A stretch of 64,000 bases of DNA, taken from Ctenosaura bakeri (taxonomy: Eukaryota > Chordata > Lepidosauria > Squamata > Iguanidae). A program made the position numbers and the translations under genes. Under the pieces are notes generated by a model. That model saw nothing but the letters and a program-made list of their open reading frames with translations. It ran no database searches and was not told where the DNA came from. Of this stretch, positions 34,196-45,657 are shown piece by piece. The stretch is from positions 62,001-126,000 of the forward strand of contig CAOLHI010001825.1 of NCBI GenBank assembly GCA_948474755.1, in the 5' to 3' direction. Positions within the stretch are counted from its first letter, which is position 1. Each line of letters starts with the position of its first letter.

Positions 34196-35592
34196 GAATC
34201 ATAGAATCATAGAAATGTAGAGTTGGAAGAGACCACAAGGGCCATCCAGTCCAACCCCCTGCCACGCTGGAACACCCTCAAAGCACTCCTGACAGATGGC
34301 CATCCAGCCTCTGCTTAAAAACCTCCAAAGAAGGAGACTCTACTACACTCTGAGGCAGCATATTCCACTGCCGGACAGCCCTGACCGTCAGGAAGTTCTT
34401 CCTGAGGTTCAGGTGGAATCTCCTTTCCTGCAGCTTGAATCCATTGCTCTTTGTCCTGGTCTCTGGAGCAGCAGAAAACAAGCCCTCTCCTTCCTCTACG
34501 TGGCATCCCTTCAAATATTTAAACATGGCTATCATGTCCCCTCTTAACCTTCTCTTCTGAAGACTAAACATACCCAGCTCTCTAAGTCTATCCTCATAGG
34601 GCATGGCTTCCAGGCCTCTCACCATTTTGGTCACCCTCCTCTGGACTTGCTCCAGCTTGACCATGTCCTTCTTGAATTGGGGTGCCCAGAACTGGACACA
34701 GTATTCAAGATGAGGTCTAACCAAAGCAGAGTAGAGTGGTACCAGTACCTCCCTCAATCTAGACACCATACTCCGATTGATGCAGCCGAGAATTGCATTG
34801 GCTTTCTTGGCTGCCGCACCACACTGCTGACTCATGTTCAGCTTGTGGTCAATGAAGACTTCTAGATCCTTTTCACACGTACTGCCACGTGTCCTCCATC
34901 CTATATTTCTGTATTCCATTTTTTCTACCTAAGTGTAGGACCTTACACTTCTCCCTGTTGAATTTCATTTTGTTAGCTTTGGCCCAGCTCTCCAATCTGT
35001 CAAGGTCATTTTGAATTTTGATCCTGTCCTCTGGCGTATTAGCAACCCCTCCCAATTTGGTGTCATCTGCAAATTTGATGAGCATGCCCTCTATTCCTTC
35101 ATCCAAGTCATTGATAAATATTGAACACCACTGGGCCCAGGACAGAATCCTGTGGCACCCCGCTAGTCACTTCTCTCCAGGATGAAAAGCAGCCATTCGT
35201 GATCACCCTTTGGGTTCGGTCGGTCAACCAATTACAAATCCAACTAACAGTAGCCCTGTCCAGCCCACATTTTACTAGCTTCGTTGCAAGAATGTCATGG
35301 GGAACTTTGTCAAAGGCCTTACTGAAATCGAGATATGCTACATCCACAGCATTCCCTTCATCTATCAAGCTAGTAACTCTATCATAAAAAGAGATAAGAT
35401 TAGTCTGGCATGACTTATTTTTGAGAAGTCCATGTTGACGTCTCGTGATTACCGCGTTGCTTTCTAAGTGATTAGAAACTGACTGCTTAATGATCTGCTC
35501 CAGGATCTTTCTGGGCACTGATGTCAGGCTGACTGGGCGATAATTATTTGGGTCCTCTTTTTTTCCCTTCTTGAAGATGGGGACAACCCTTT
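34196..35592 (-). mobile_element. CR1 LINE, 1.4 kb, young subfamily
   Basis: It starts with GAATCATAGAATCATAGAAA and gagttggaagagaccacaag, and extends to the reverse-transcriptase N-terminal half (…aagatggggacaaccc) at about 35592. It is very similar to the 17.3-kb copy throughout, so the two belong to one subfamily. Confidence 0.92.
34278..35518 (-). pseudogene. CR1 reverse transcriptase in three broken frames
   Basis: Frame 35108-35518 reads [20 protein letters not shown], motif [15 protein letters not shown], and [12 protein letters not shown], in which D replaces the usual G of the PQG turn. Frame 34873-35106 reads the catalytic FADDTKLGG and LDRLESWAKANKM. Frame 34278-34919 reads the thumb and C-terminal region ([24 protein letters not shown]). 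Frameshifts near 35107 and 34900 separate them. Together they cover most of the domain, but no endonuclease remains. Confidence 0.92.
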
Positions 35593-35774
35593 AAAACAAT
35601 CCCTCTGGTTCTCCTCTTCCTCCATCAGCTGCTGCCTGGCCAGCTAAAGTCAGCTGTCACCCTGAATTCTCAGCCCCATGAACTCTCCCCTGATGCTCCC
35701 CACACCTAAGAAAGGAGATGGATGAGAGAAAGGAAGTATAGGGCCACCATGCTAACCCATCCCTTTCCCTTAGG

Positions 35775-35975
35775 ATAGTCCCTTAGGATTCAGATTCTAC
35801 TGATAAATCAAGCATCAATTCAAGTGCTTGTGGATATAGCAGACACATTTCTTCAGCAAGAATAAAGAACTGGGGAGGCTCTGGCCTGAGCTAACTGGGG
35901 ATGATGGGAGCTGTAAGGCAACATAACTGGAGGCCACCAGTTGGGTTGGAGAAGGCTAACCCAGAGTATCTCTGC
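35775..35975 (-). repeat. 201-bp inverted duplicate, copy 2
   Basis: The complement is identical to 28505-28705. At its lower-coordinate edge the octamer CCTAAGGG (complement) is repeated just outside the block, around 35766-35784, a possible microhomology at the junction. The copy starts about 180 bp upstream of the 5' end of the CR1, as copy 1 does next to its L2. Confidence 0.9.
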
Positions 35976-36592
35976 AACTGTTGTGAATACATAGCACTGG
36001 AAGGAGGACAAGTTAAGTTATGAAGGCACTGAAATTACTGCTGCTGTCAAATGGTTCAGCATGGGATAAACACTACAGAACTTATCAGGGAAACATTGGC
36101 ATGTGCAGTGGAAGTAGTTGTCTATCCCTTGGACAAGAAATAAGCATCTAGTTCCTAGTTTGTTTCCTTGTTTTTTTAAGCAAATCTCTAGCCCTCGTTG
36201 GACCCAAATTACAAACAACATGTGTAGGCTGCAGGATCAAAAGAGATTGAAATGCAAGTACAAACAAAGGCAGTTATACAAACAGTGGCCCTTAACAAAC
36301 CATAATGGGATGGTGATACAGCCATCCTTGACCTGATTAACTGATTATCATATTTAGCAAGATAAAAAGCCATTGTCTCTGTTCAGGTCACAGGAGATAA
36401 AGCTGAACCTCTTGACAAACTCTTATTCAAATGCTTCTTATTTGAATCTCCCTTTCCTTATCTATTCCCTCTGACCTGGCTGAATATAATCTCTCACCCA
36501 CCAAGAATTCCCCATGAGATTCACTTTCCCTCCTTCTCTGTCAAGAGCTCAATAAGACATTGGATAATATCAAGTACTAATCTCCTCATATC
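35976..36592. other. No recognisable feature
   Basis: No gene or nameable repeat is seen. Confidence 0.35.
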
Positions 36593-36825
36593 AAGAGCCA
36601 ACATGGTATAGCGATTTGATATTCAAACCATGATTCTGAAGACCAGAGTATGAATCTCTGCTCAGCCAAGGAAACTCACTGGGTGACCTTGGGCAAGTCA
36701 CACTATCTCTGCCTCAGAAGAAAGCAGAGACAACCCCCCTCTGATTTTCTTTGCCAAGAAAATCCCATGATAGGTTTTCCTTAGAATCACCATAAGTGGG
36801 AAACAACATGAAGGCACACAACAAA
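36593..36825 (+). mobile_element. Sauria SINE, near full length
   Basis: It runs from gagccaacatggtatagcga through gggtgaccttgggcaagtca and gccaagaaaatcccatgata to acatgaaggcacacaacaaa. It retains the central segment that other copies have lost. The equivalent of the insertion site (accatgattctg) is empty. Confidence 0.9.
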
Positions 36826-37009
36826 TTGGTTCATCAATGGCAGGATGTCTGTGCTACCGTCCAACCATGTTTCTTAAAGATTGTTGCTCAGATAATTGCT
36901 CAGCACTTATTGCATTCCTATTCATTCCCGTCCCACTGGTTATGTCCCATTCTCCACTCATTCACTCAAGTAGATGTCCAATAATCTGCCAACTGATGCC
37001 TCTACCTCA

Positions 37010-37136
37010 TGCATCTGATGAAGCTGCCTCATATCCCCAAAAAGCTTTTTGCAAAATAAAACAAATACCTTAGTCTTTTACGTGCCATAAGTGTTTCATC
37101 TGGTTTTGCTGTAACAGACTGAAACACAGTGATGCA
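37010..37136. mobile_element. Reptile interspersed repeat, class not assigned
   Basis: The order of phrases 'catctgatgaagctgcctca', 'aaagctttttgcaaaataaa', 'accttagtctttta', 'gtgccataagtg' and 'gtaacagactgaaacac' matches a widespread reptile repeat known to me from sequence. I cannot assign its class. Confidence 0.4.
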
Positions 37137-39599
37137 TACATGTCCCTTTGGAAATGCAAAATGAAAATAAACACACATTATTAAAATGCCTTCAAAGAAC
37201 AAAGTCTAAATGGTTGTCTTTCAGAATGTTCCACTTCATTCTGGATTCCACAGATCAGAGGCTAGATCTAACCAGTATAGTTAATTACGGTCCCCAGGCC
37301 TTGCTGCTTCTCAGCACTAGATCTACAAAAAGACATCCCTAAAAGAATACCAGTGTTGTGGAGAGAAAGGCAATAGTGTTACATGAAAGAAGAAAGGGCA
37401 GAGAAGGAGGAGAAAGAGAGTGCAGACATTTAAAAGAATCTTAAAAGAGAATTTAAGAAGAAAGGGTTGGGGGGTATGGCAAACATTTGACAGTTTTCTC
37501 AGCACAGTCTCAGCTGGATGGAGCTTACCTGTTATTAACCGGCTTTCCAAATGCAATCCCTTGCAACCATAGCTAAAGTATGATGACTGTGGTAGCTGTC
37601 AACCTGGAGTGTGCTGAAATAAAATATTTTGCTATATATTCTACAAAACCTTTGAATATTTAATCCTTTGGGGATTAGAAACAAGAAAGTAGTCTGTTTG
37701 AAGTATTTAGGTGAATCAAAAATGAAATATAACAAGCAATGCATTTTAAGGAACTGCTGATTTTTGCTGATAGCCTACCAATTTTGTTATTATTGTAACT
37801 GAATTTATTTTCAGTGCATTACATTTCTACTCAGTAAATCCCCACCTAACGGTATCTTCAGTTTCTTAGACTCAGACAAAGTGTCTTCTACTGCCTGCCT
37901 TCATAACCTCACTTTCAATGGCCCTTATAGGAACAGCTTGTAGTACCCAGTTTCCAAAGCAACACCATGAAGAACTGTGGAATGTTCTTCTACATCCATT
38001 ATGAAAGGTACCATGATACAGTAACAGAATTCAAAAGCAAAATGTTCACAAGGAGGGGGGAAAGTGTGGCATGGACCTACTTTTGGACTCATATGAAATC
38101 TCTGAAGACCCAGTAAAGTACAAAATTCCCTAAGCTTTCTCTCACATAACACCATAGAACTGTCTCTGTAATCCACCTTAGTTGTTATGACTGAGAGATT
38201 GGAGAAGAAAATGAAGAAACAATAAGGACAGCATCCGAAATCCACAACCCAAGCAAACCATAGGTGGTCATGGAAGTCTGAGGGACTCTGGAGATGTACT
38301 CTAAAAAAGCAAACTTTTCCTAACTTTGCAGTTAGTAGAGATTTGAACACGCAGTCCCATATTCTTGGCAATTGTTCCTGAGTTTACAATCAAATGTTTC
38401 CACCATCATACTGCACTTTCTTCCCTCCCCACCTTTTAGACATTTGGGTAAGCTTTGCATAACAACTTAAAAAAATTCACCCAGTGGGTGAAATAGCCCA
38501 CTGCATAATCTGATAAAGAGAAGTATAATCAGGGACATGTAGCTAAATAGGCTGAAAGACTTTCTATTCTATTCTTAGAAAATACTTTGATAATTAATAC
38601 AAAAGACAAAACATTGAGGTGGCATGGCTAGCAAGGATGGGGAATATGTGTTGCTACAAATACTGTTGTTGCACTACATCTCTCATGATCCCATAAACTA
38701 TTGCCCACGTGATTTACATGCTACTGTGCTTTTACTAAAACCTCTACATTTTTTTCCACAGGAAGCTTTTAAAATGGAATGATGGATAGCATCAATGTGG
38801 CAGAGCATTTTCATATGACAATCTTGCTATTCTACTTTCCTCCTGCTATAGACACCAGGGGTCATCAAAAAGAAACACAATCCATCTGTCTATTCCAATC
38901 ATGGTATTGCTTTGTTTCAATTTGTATGTAACCCAGTTTAAAGATCATGCAGATCTAGCTAGGTACATTGTGGGCACGTGGTTAGTTCTCAAGAAAGCAT
39001 GCAAATAACCCATTCTCACAATTTCCAGTTGAGGATATGGAAGGGAGTCAAGCAAAAGCCTTTTCAGACTTCCTTGCTTTCCCTAATTCTTCCTTATTCC
39101 AAGATAGCCCTCTACCACAGTCCAGGTTCTACTGCAGTTGTAGTTTAGCAGCAAAGTCCGTCTAGAGACCTTCTGGCATTTCTCTATCCCTGGGAGGCTG
39201 CTATTCAGACCTCCTCAATTATATTTCACTTGTATTTTCTCATTCTGCCCTTTTGAAAAAAAATAGAGGAGTGCAATTCTTACTGTTGTTGTTTTTTTAA
39301 TTGTTTTTATTTGATGAGGGAACGCAATTGTGCTGTTAGTGAGGTGGGACTCCAGCCCTGGGAATAAAGAGGTTGAGAGATCAAAGGGGAGAACAAGAAG
39401 ATGATCCAAGGAGGAAGGAAAGGGGCTGATAGCAGATAGGAAAGAGCAGAAGAGAGACAGACCATCAGATTAGAGGGGAAGGAGAATGGACAAAGAGTTT
39501 GAAAGAGGGAGGATGATGACTGATGGGAGTGCACAGTTGTACTCTAATTGTGGGTCCAAAATGTCAGGCTGCTGACTGGAGTTAGAGGAAACACATAAC
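37137..39599. other. No recognisable feature
   Basis: About 2.4 kb without a gene. The minus strand has a 148-codon open frame (37925-38371), Phe/Cys-rich, with no motif that I recognise. A decayed short DNA-element fragment may lie at 38640-38715 (gttgcactacatctctcatg). Confidence 0.3.
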
Positions 39600-39735
39600 T
39601 TTCTTGTTGAACAGCTTCATTGGCTACCAGTCCGTTTTTAGGTAGAGTTCAAAATGTTGATTATTGCATTTAAATCCCTATACAGCCTGGTAGTATAAAA
39701 ACTGTATAAACCCTGCTTCTCTAGTGGGACAAGCA
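39600..39735 (+). mobile_element. L2 LINE, ORF2 C-terminal fragment
   Basis: The sequence cttcattggctaccagtccg, then aggtagagttcaaaatgttg and tttaaatccctatacagcct, translates with stops as the L2 motif LHWLPV…FK…FKSLYSL, seen intact at 27.6 kb. Confidence 0.6.
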
Positions 39736-39784
39736 GACAGTATGAAAATGAAGATTTTCTTTTGAGTCTTCTTTGAAGATTGGA

Positions 39785-41502
39785 AAGAGTAAATTTGCAG
39801 ATGACGCCAAATTAGGAGGAGTAGCTAATACCCCAGAGGACAGAATCAGAATTCAAAATGGCCTTAAGAGATTAGATTGCTGGGTCAAAACTACAAAATG
39901 AATTTCAACCAGGAGAAATGTAAGGTATTATACTTAGGCAGAAAAAATGATATAGGATGGGTGACACCTAGTTTGATCATAGAACATGTAAGAGAGATCT
40001 AGAAAGCTTAGTAGACCACAAACTGAACATGAGTCAACAAAGTGATATAGCAATTAAAAAAGCTAATGCAATTCTAGGCTGCACTAGGTGTATAGTGTCT
40101 AGGTCAAGGGTCAATAGTACCACTCAAGTCTGCTTTGGTCATCACCTGGAATATTGTTTTGGGTACCACAATTCAAGAAGGATATTGACAGTCTGGAATG
40201 TGTCCAGAGGAAAGTGACCAAAATGCTAAAGAGGCTGGAAGCCATGCCCTATGAAGAGCAGCTTAAGGAGCTGGGTATGTTTAGACTGAAGAGGTTATTA
40301 CCCTGCTTGCTGAGGGTCCCTTAGGGGGATTCCCAACGCCTGTCAAAATTATCACTTGTGGGGAAAATTAGCTATGAACACCGCTTTAGCAATGCAAAGA
40401 GGGCAGGGTAATTAAGGATCTTTTGCCCAGTGTTTACAGAGTTGGATCACAGAGAATCAGGCTAACTGTTCAAATTTAAGTATTTTATTGACATAGACGT
40501 TAAAATCCATACAATCACTCAGCTGCTCTCACTCCAACAAGCATACAAGACTATAGAAATTTAGGAAGAGGTGAAAATTAAGAGACATAAGGATTTGGGG
40601 GTAATACTGTACCAATCCAGAAGTCTTCAGCTGGGAGAAAATGAGTGAAAAGCCGATCTCAGCCACGCCTTTTGAGGCTGAGGGGAGCTTACCAGCAGCA
40701 TGGTTTGCGGGTCTGGGAGAACTCCGAAAAAAAAGGAGAAAAGGGGGGCTAGTTATAGAGCTGAAGCATGTCCTGGGGAACAGATGGCTGCAGTTTTATG
40801 AAGATGGATTTCAACTTTGTAGTTCAAAGAAAATACAGCCAAACATCCTTGTAGTTTTCTGCAAGATGAGTTTCTCATCCGGGGCTGCATACCTCAAGGT
40901 GTCACATTCCTGGCTGTTTGACATGTTAATTTGATCCCAGAGACCTATTGCCTCCTGTTGGTGTTGTCACGGCTGAAAATCCATTCCAATGGCCTGTGTG
41001 AGCCATATGCAAGATTCACCTAGGATGTGTGACAGAAAACAGGCTACTCTTTTGATCTATCTCCATAGCTCCACTGCCTACGTGTCCTTCCAGTAGATCT
41101 CTATGGCTCACTATGTTTGATATAAAATAATTAGGACCTTCAGGACATAGTTTTTAGGTGGGTTAGGTGGGTAACAAGGTGACATGATAACTATGTTTAA
41201 TATTTGAAGAGATGTCACATGAAAGATGGACAAGTTTGTTTTCTGCTACTCCTGAGATTACAATATGTATCAATGGATTAAAACTATAGGAAAAAGAACC
41301 CACCATTATGAAGAACTTCCTGATGGTAAGAGCTGTTCGACAGTGGAATATGCTTCCTCAAAGTACGGTGGAATCCCCTTCTTTGAAGGTTTTTAAATGC
41401 TGGATGGCCATCTATCAGGAGTGCTTTGATTGTGTATTCTTGCATGGTAGGGGTTAAACTTGATGGCCCTTATGGTCTCTTCCAGTTCTATGATTCTATG
41501 AA
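39785..41502 (+). mobile_element. CR1 LINE, degenerate, split by a solo LTR
   Basis: Plus-strand CR1 sequence runs from agtaaatttgcagatgacgc (the FADD region; reads KFADDAKLGG) to the terminal ttctatgattctatga at 41502. It is interrupted by the LTR at 40296-41176. Many stops and frameshifts make it older than the copies at 17 and 34 kb. Confidence 0.9.
40296..41176 (-). mobile_element. Solo LTR, 881 bp, TSD AGGT
   Basis: The plus strand begins TATTACCCTGC and ends GTGGGTAACA, flanked by an exact 4-bp duplication AGGT (40292-40295 and 41177-41180). The complement of AATAAA at 40484-40489 puts the element on the minus strand. Removing it rejoins the CR1 reading MFRLK…GDMI. Its U5-like end resembles the 12.2, 52.2 and 54.7 kb LTRs but the rest differs, so it is a related subfamily shared with 42.9 kb. 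No internal genes are present. Confidence 0.9.
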
Positions 41503-41519
41503 CGTATTTTTATCAATTG

Positions 41520-41763
41520 CATTGGTGTAGTTTACTTGCATCAGCAGCATGCATGCACACACACAACCACGCTTACACACAATACAGGAAACCATACACA
41601 CAAATGCACAATAACGTGTTTATGTAAAAAAATGAGAAGAAAACTAAGCATCACAGAGGAGGATTGGGTTCATGTGCCATAAAGAGCTCAGAGCCAAAAG
41701 TAAGTTTTTCAGCATTGGGAAGCCAGATATACCCTGTTGAAAAGCTCCATTTAGCTGACAGTT
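41520..41763. other. Short AC-rich tract and unassigned sequence
   Basis: Imperfect (CA)n phrases at 41550-41605 (gcatgcacacacacaaccac). Nothing else is recognised. Confidence 0.4.
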
Positions 41764-41803
<40 letters not shown>

Positions 41804-41862
41804 TTTATTTATTATCCTGCCTTTCTCCTTATGTAAGATCCAAAGTGACTTTGTATCTTTGG
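41764..41862 (-). mobile_element. L2-type LINE tail with (TTAC)n/(TTAT)n
   Basis: About ten TTAC units then TTAT units precede tatcctgcctttctccttat and gatccaaagtgactttgt, the complement of an L2-type 3' end. As with the (AAT)n at 27.1 kb, the microsatellite sits exactly at the element's end. Confidence 0.7.
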
Positions 41863-41864
41863 AA

Positions 41865-42017
41865 CAGAATCACAGAATCTTGGAGCTGGAAGAGTCCACA
41901 AGGGACATCAAATCCAACACCCTGCTATGCAGAAATATACAACTAAAGCACTCCTGAAACATGTCCATCCAACCCCTATTTAAAAGAAAGAAAGTCTACC
42001 ACTTTCTGAGGCAGTGG
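41865..42017 (-). mobile_element. CR1 LINE, 3' end (150 bp)
   Basis: It starts CAGAATCACAGAATCTTGGA and contains gctggaagagtccacaaggg, then the diverged ORF2 terminus complement. Confidence 0.8.
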
Positions 42018-42699
42018 AATAACTGAGCCCAGTCTTGGCAACCCCTTTGGCTAATATTGCCACATGCAGGGGGAATCCTAGGCTCCTGTGCCTTAAAGAA
42101 GTCAGTATGATTCTAGGTAAAGGATTGCACTTCTAAGGGGCATTTAAAAATTCAAGCTGTACAGTCTATACAGGCCTACTCAGGCATGAGTCTCATTGTT
42201 TTCCCTGTAAGGAAAGAGGTTTCTTGTATTTGGAAGAATATGATTCAAATATTTGCAACACAACTCAGATAAAAAAAAAAATAAGGACAGTATAATATAC
42301 AGGCATATAATATCTAGAATGTCTGGTTTCTTCTTGCTGTCTGGAATGTAGGCTGATTTTAAATAATATTTGCAGCTCTTTCTTATGGACATCTCATTCT
42401 CAGGTATAGCATGTAGCAAAGGAGCTTTATAGGACTCCAAATATGATATCTAACAGCAGGATGCAGAGCAAAGGAAAACAGTAGTAGTGGACCGAGGGGC
42501 AGCGTGCACATCCACTGCTGCACGACAGCAAATCCAATTTTGGTTCTTTTTCTTTTTTAAGAAAAGGAGGGCGTTATTCACACATACAGTTTAAAACAAC
42601 AAAGCTACACACTACATACAAAAGAAGAATCAAACAGTTCTATAAACATTGATCTAACTCTTTAATCAAATCCTCTTACTGCTTGTCTACCCTCAGTCA
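42018..42699. other. No recognisable feature
   Basis: No gene or nameable repeat is seen. An A run is at 42271-42281. Confidence 0.3.
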
Positions 42700-44160
42700 A
42701 CAATAAAAATTATATAACTCTCTCCCGCAGCTTTTTATATTCTTAAGAGAGTGATCTCTTAACAATATCACCAGTTTGTCCATCTCTGCCATATCTAATA
42801 ACTTTAACATCCAGTCTTCTTGCAATGGAGTCATGAAGTCTTTCCAATTCTGCACATACGGTATTCTCACTGCAACAGCGATATACTATATGACTCTAAC
42901 ACATTCCTTACTTATCTGGTTCTTTATCAATCTGTTATCCTGCTTGCTTAGGACTCCTTTAAAGGATTCCCAAAAGCTGTCAAAATCATCTCTTGTGGGT
43001 AAAAACTAGCTCAGAGCACTGCTTTAGTAATGCAAAGAGGGCAGGGTAATTAGGATCTTTTTAACCCAATGTTTACGGAGTCAGGGCCAGTCAGAAATCA
43101 CACAAAGAGATTCAATGAATAGCTTTATTGACTAACAATAGTTTGTACTTAAACTCATAAACACGCACACTCATTCAAGGGCTAATAGACTTAGAAAGTG
43201 AAAATAGGATAGTGAATATATTGCACCTCTCCTGAAGTCTTCTGTTAGAGAGGCAGGGACCACAGCATTGAATCACCTTTTCTCCTCCTGTGTTCTTTTG
43301 TTTTCTGTGTCCCACGTTTTTCTGTCCTCTCTAGCCTTAAAACATGGACTATTTGTAGGAAAAATTTACTTTGAAGACAAATCCTTTTTCCCAGGGAAAA
43401 CAAACAAACAGGGCAGAAAGCAAGACATCTCCACACCTGGCATTTCTCTGATATCAGAAGGTCATCTAAATAACAGAATCTTCCTCTGCTTTGAGGCTGT
43501 GGTGTGGGCATCTGGAGATGGTTTGATAAGGTTTATTACTTCCAGTGCACAACACTTTAACTCCCTTCAAGTGGACTCCTTAAAAGGTCAAATACCATTT
43601 GTCTATCAGGGCAATATTACATGAGGTCTTTCTGTTGCTACATGACTGGGGATATTTACTGGCCTGGTCTGGTTTTTTTTTTTCCTTTTAGATTGTACGA
43701 CCGTTTTATTGCCTATGTGCACATCCGAGGGACCTCTCTGGTGGGTTAGATTGATTTTATATCAAAGGTGTAAGCCCTGGAACAGGATTAGGCAAGGGGT
43801 AACAAGTCCCAAAAGAACAGTTCTGGTGTCAATTGAATATCTTCAACATATTCTCCATCATCTTGTGTATCATCACCCAATACTCCTTAGCTTTTATTAC
43901 AAGTCCACCACATGTGGAAAAAAGTCCCTTCAAATTGGTTACCTTTCCAGCATCTGTTTGTGAAGAGCCTTTATACACTTTATAAAGTCTTTCTGGCACT
44001 GGACACCATTATACATCATCTTATACACTTTTTCTTTCAAGTAATCACTTAAGGTAAACTTCAGATCTTTCGTCCACATCATTTCCCACTGGTCCATTTG
44101 GATTGGATGAAAGGAAATCCAGTTTTGGTTCTATGCCTCTTCCTCTCACAGCTACTTCAG
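42700..44160 (-). mobile_element. L1 LINE, ORF2 C-terminus, split by a solo LTR
   Basis: The minus strand of 42720-42900 reads YVQNWKDFMTPLQEDW and MLKLLDMAEMDKLVILLRDH, an L1 ORF2 terminus. At 43805-44100 it reads WTKDLKFTLSDYLKEKVYKM and then the zinc-knuckle-like RCWKG…HMWWTC. The LTR at 42933-43804 separates the two. Stops are scattered. The 5' border near 44160 is uncertain. It is a second, independent L1 copy. Confidence 0.8.
42933..43804 (-). mobile_element. Solo LTR, 872 bp, TSD AATC/AGTC
   Basis: The plus strand begins TGTTATCCTGC and ends AGGGGTAACA. The flanks are AATC (42929-42932) and AGTC (43805-43808), a 4-bp duplication with one change. The complement of AATAAA is at 43124-43129, so it is on the minus strand. 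It is homologous from its first base to the LTR at 40.3 kb (tgctt…aatgcaaagagggcagggta). It lies inside an L1. Confidence 0.87.
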
Positions 44161-44822
44161 ACTGTACATGAGCCATCATAGATACTGGACCTTTTTGCTT
44201 CTATATGTTCCACATTGTGTGAGCTGTCACAACTGAGAACAGTTGCAACAAAATCTGGTATAATCCAAAAGTGGATTTCCACCCACCCTGAAGCCACAGA
44301 TCTCTCAGCAGCTATTGAGTAGCTCTGTTCAATGAATGTTCCTATGGAAAGGGGACCTTTTGGAGCAAGTGAAACAACGCTTCAAGTGTCACAACTGGAG
44401 AACCCAATGCTGTGGCCCAGATATAAAGTAATGCTTGCCCTAGCCTTAGAATTTGTTCTACTATGGTCTTCTCTGACACCAAAATCTGTTGCAGATAGCT
44501 TTTCAGCCTCCCAAAGCAGGTTTTTGGTTGCTGGGGGGGCTAGAATAGGAAGATTGTACCCACACATACATTTACACTGGGTTATACTCTCAAATGAACA
44601 GAAGTCCAACACCAGATACACCACGGAGTCAGACTCATCTGAACTGAATATTTTACCTGAGAGTCAATGAGTCCCTAGCCCAAAATATGATAGATTTACA
44701 AAAGACGGAAAACAGAAGTTTATTGGAAAAAACATGTTGATTTTTTAAAAAGATTTAAACAAACATATGTATGCTTGCATTAAAAAAAAAAAAGAGGTGG
44801 GTACATTTCAGGTTTGCCAAAA
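44161..44822. other. No recognisable feature
   Basis: A 112-codon plus-strand frame (44332-44670) overlaps an 80-codon minus-strand frame. Neither shows a motif. The region could be more L1 sequence too diverged to read. Confidence 0.3.
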
Positions 44823-44863
44823 CTACTTACCTACCTAACTACCTAACTGCCTAACTACCTCCC

Positions 44864-44915
<52 letters not shown>

Positions 44916-44932
44916 GCTTGCTTGCTTGCTTT
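44823..44932. repeat. (CTAC/CTAA)n then (CTTT)n then (GCTT)n microsatellite
   Basis: Seven imperfect ctaccta/actgccta units are followed by about 14 CTTT units and four GCTT units. Confidence 0.95.
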
Positions 44933-44934
44933 CT

Positions 44935-45399
44935 TTGTTGAGTACTGAAATCTACCAATTATAGAGTGGGACAAAAGACATACACCTGGCATTTTAAAAT
45001 CTTGCATCTAAGAATCTCTTCGAGTACTAGAGCTGAATAGTGCTCATACTCCTTCAGCCCCAAAAATAAACCCTGCCTCAGTTATCCCAAAAATTCTTAA
45101 ATTCAAAAGGATAATTTAGGGTTGGTAAAGGCAATTGGTCTAACTTTAATGTTAATCTCAGCTAGAAGAAACCCACTGAATTAGTGGCATTCATAGTAGC
45201 ATTGACTTACCAACTACCATTGATCTAGTGATAGCTGGATTCCAGATATTGTTGCTCTAAACATGTTGTATGAGAAATCCTCACTTAAATAGCCGCTCAT
45301 CACCCAAAGATTGATCAATAGATCAAAATCTACCCATCCCTGAAATACAATGACAAAAAATACTTAAAATTCTGTTTTAAAATATACCTGTGAAGTTGG
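44935..45399. other. No recognisable feature
   Basis: AT-rich sequence. I see nothing to name. Confidence 0.3.
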
Positions 45400-45530
45400 T
45401 GAGATGGGGCCTTTTGGGTGACTTTTCCCAGGCTCTGGGATTCCCCTTCTATGGAGGCTAGAATGGTGTCTTTCTTGTTACCCTTCTAGAGGCAGATGAA
45501 GACTTTTTTAATCAGATCATTAAGGACTGC
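45400..45530 (+). mobile_element. L2 LINE fragment
   Basis: The sequence gaggcagatgaagacttttt, then taatcagatcattaaggact, fits the end of L2 ORF2 (aggtgaagacttt…ttt). It is short and decayed. Confidence 0.4.
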
Positions 45531-45534
45531 TTGC

Positions 45535-45657
45535 TCATGGAGAAAAGGGCCTTGTGTGTTCCTCCTCATTAATAAGTTTTGACATCTTGAACATGCTCTG
45601 ATGTTGCTTGGCCTCATGTGTCCTGGTTTTCATTGGTAAAATGTTGAAGGATATGCC
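45535..45657 (+). mobile_element. hAT-like repeat, right end
   Basis: Shares attaataagttttgacatct, gatgttgcttggcc and ggttttcattggtaaaatgt, then tgaagg, with 16.3-16.4 and 62.5 kb. Confidence 0.6.

Noticed and set aside
37925..38371. 148-codon minus-strand protein
   Set aside because: No domain or motif, atypical Phe/Cys-rich composition and no supporting context. Chance is the simplest explanation.
40296..43804. Two same-orientation LTRs 1.76 kb apart as one provirus
   Set aside because: Each LTR has its own 4-bp duplication and each interrupts a different host element (a CR1 and an L1). The DNA between them is CR1, L2 tail and other non-viral sequence.
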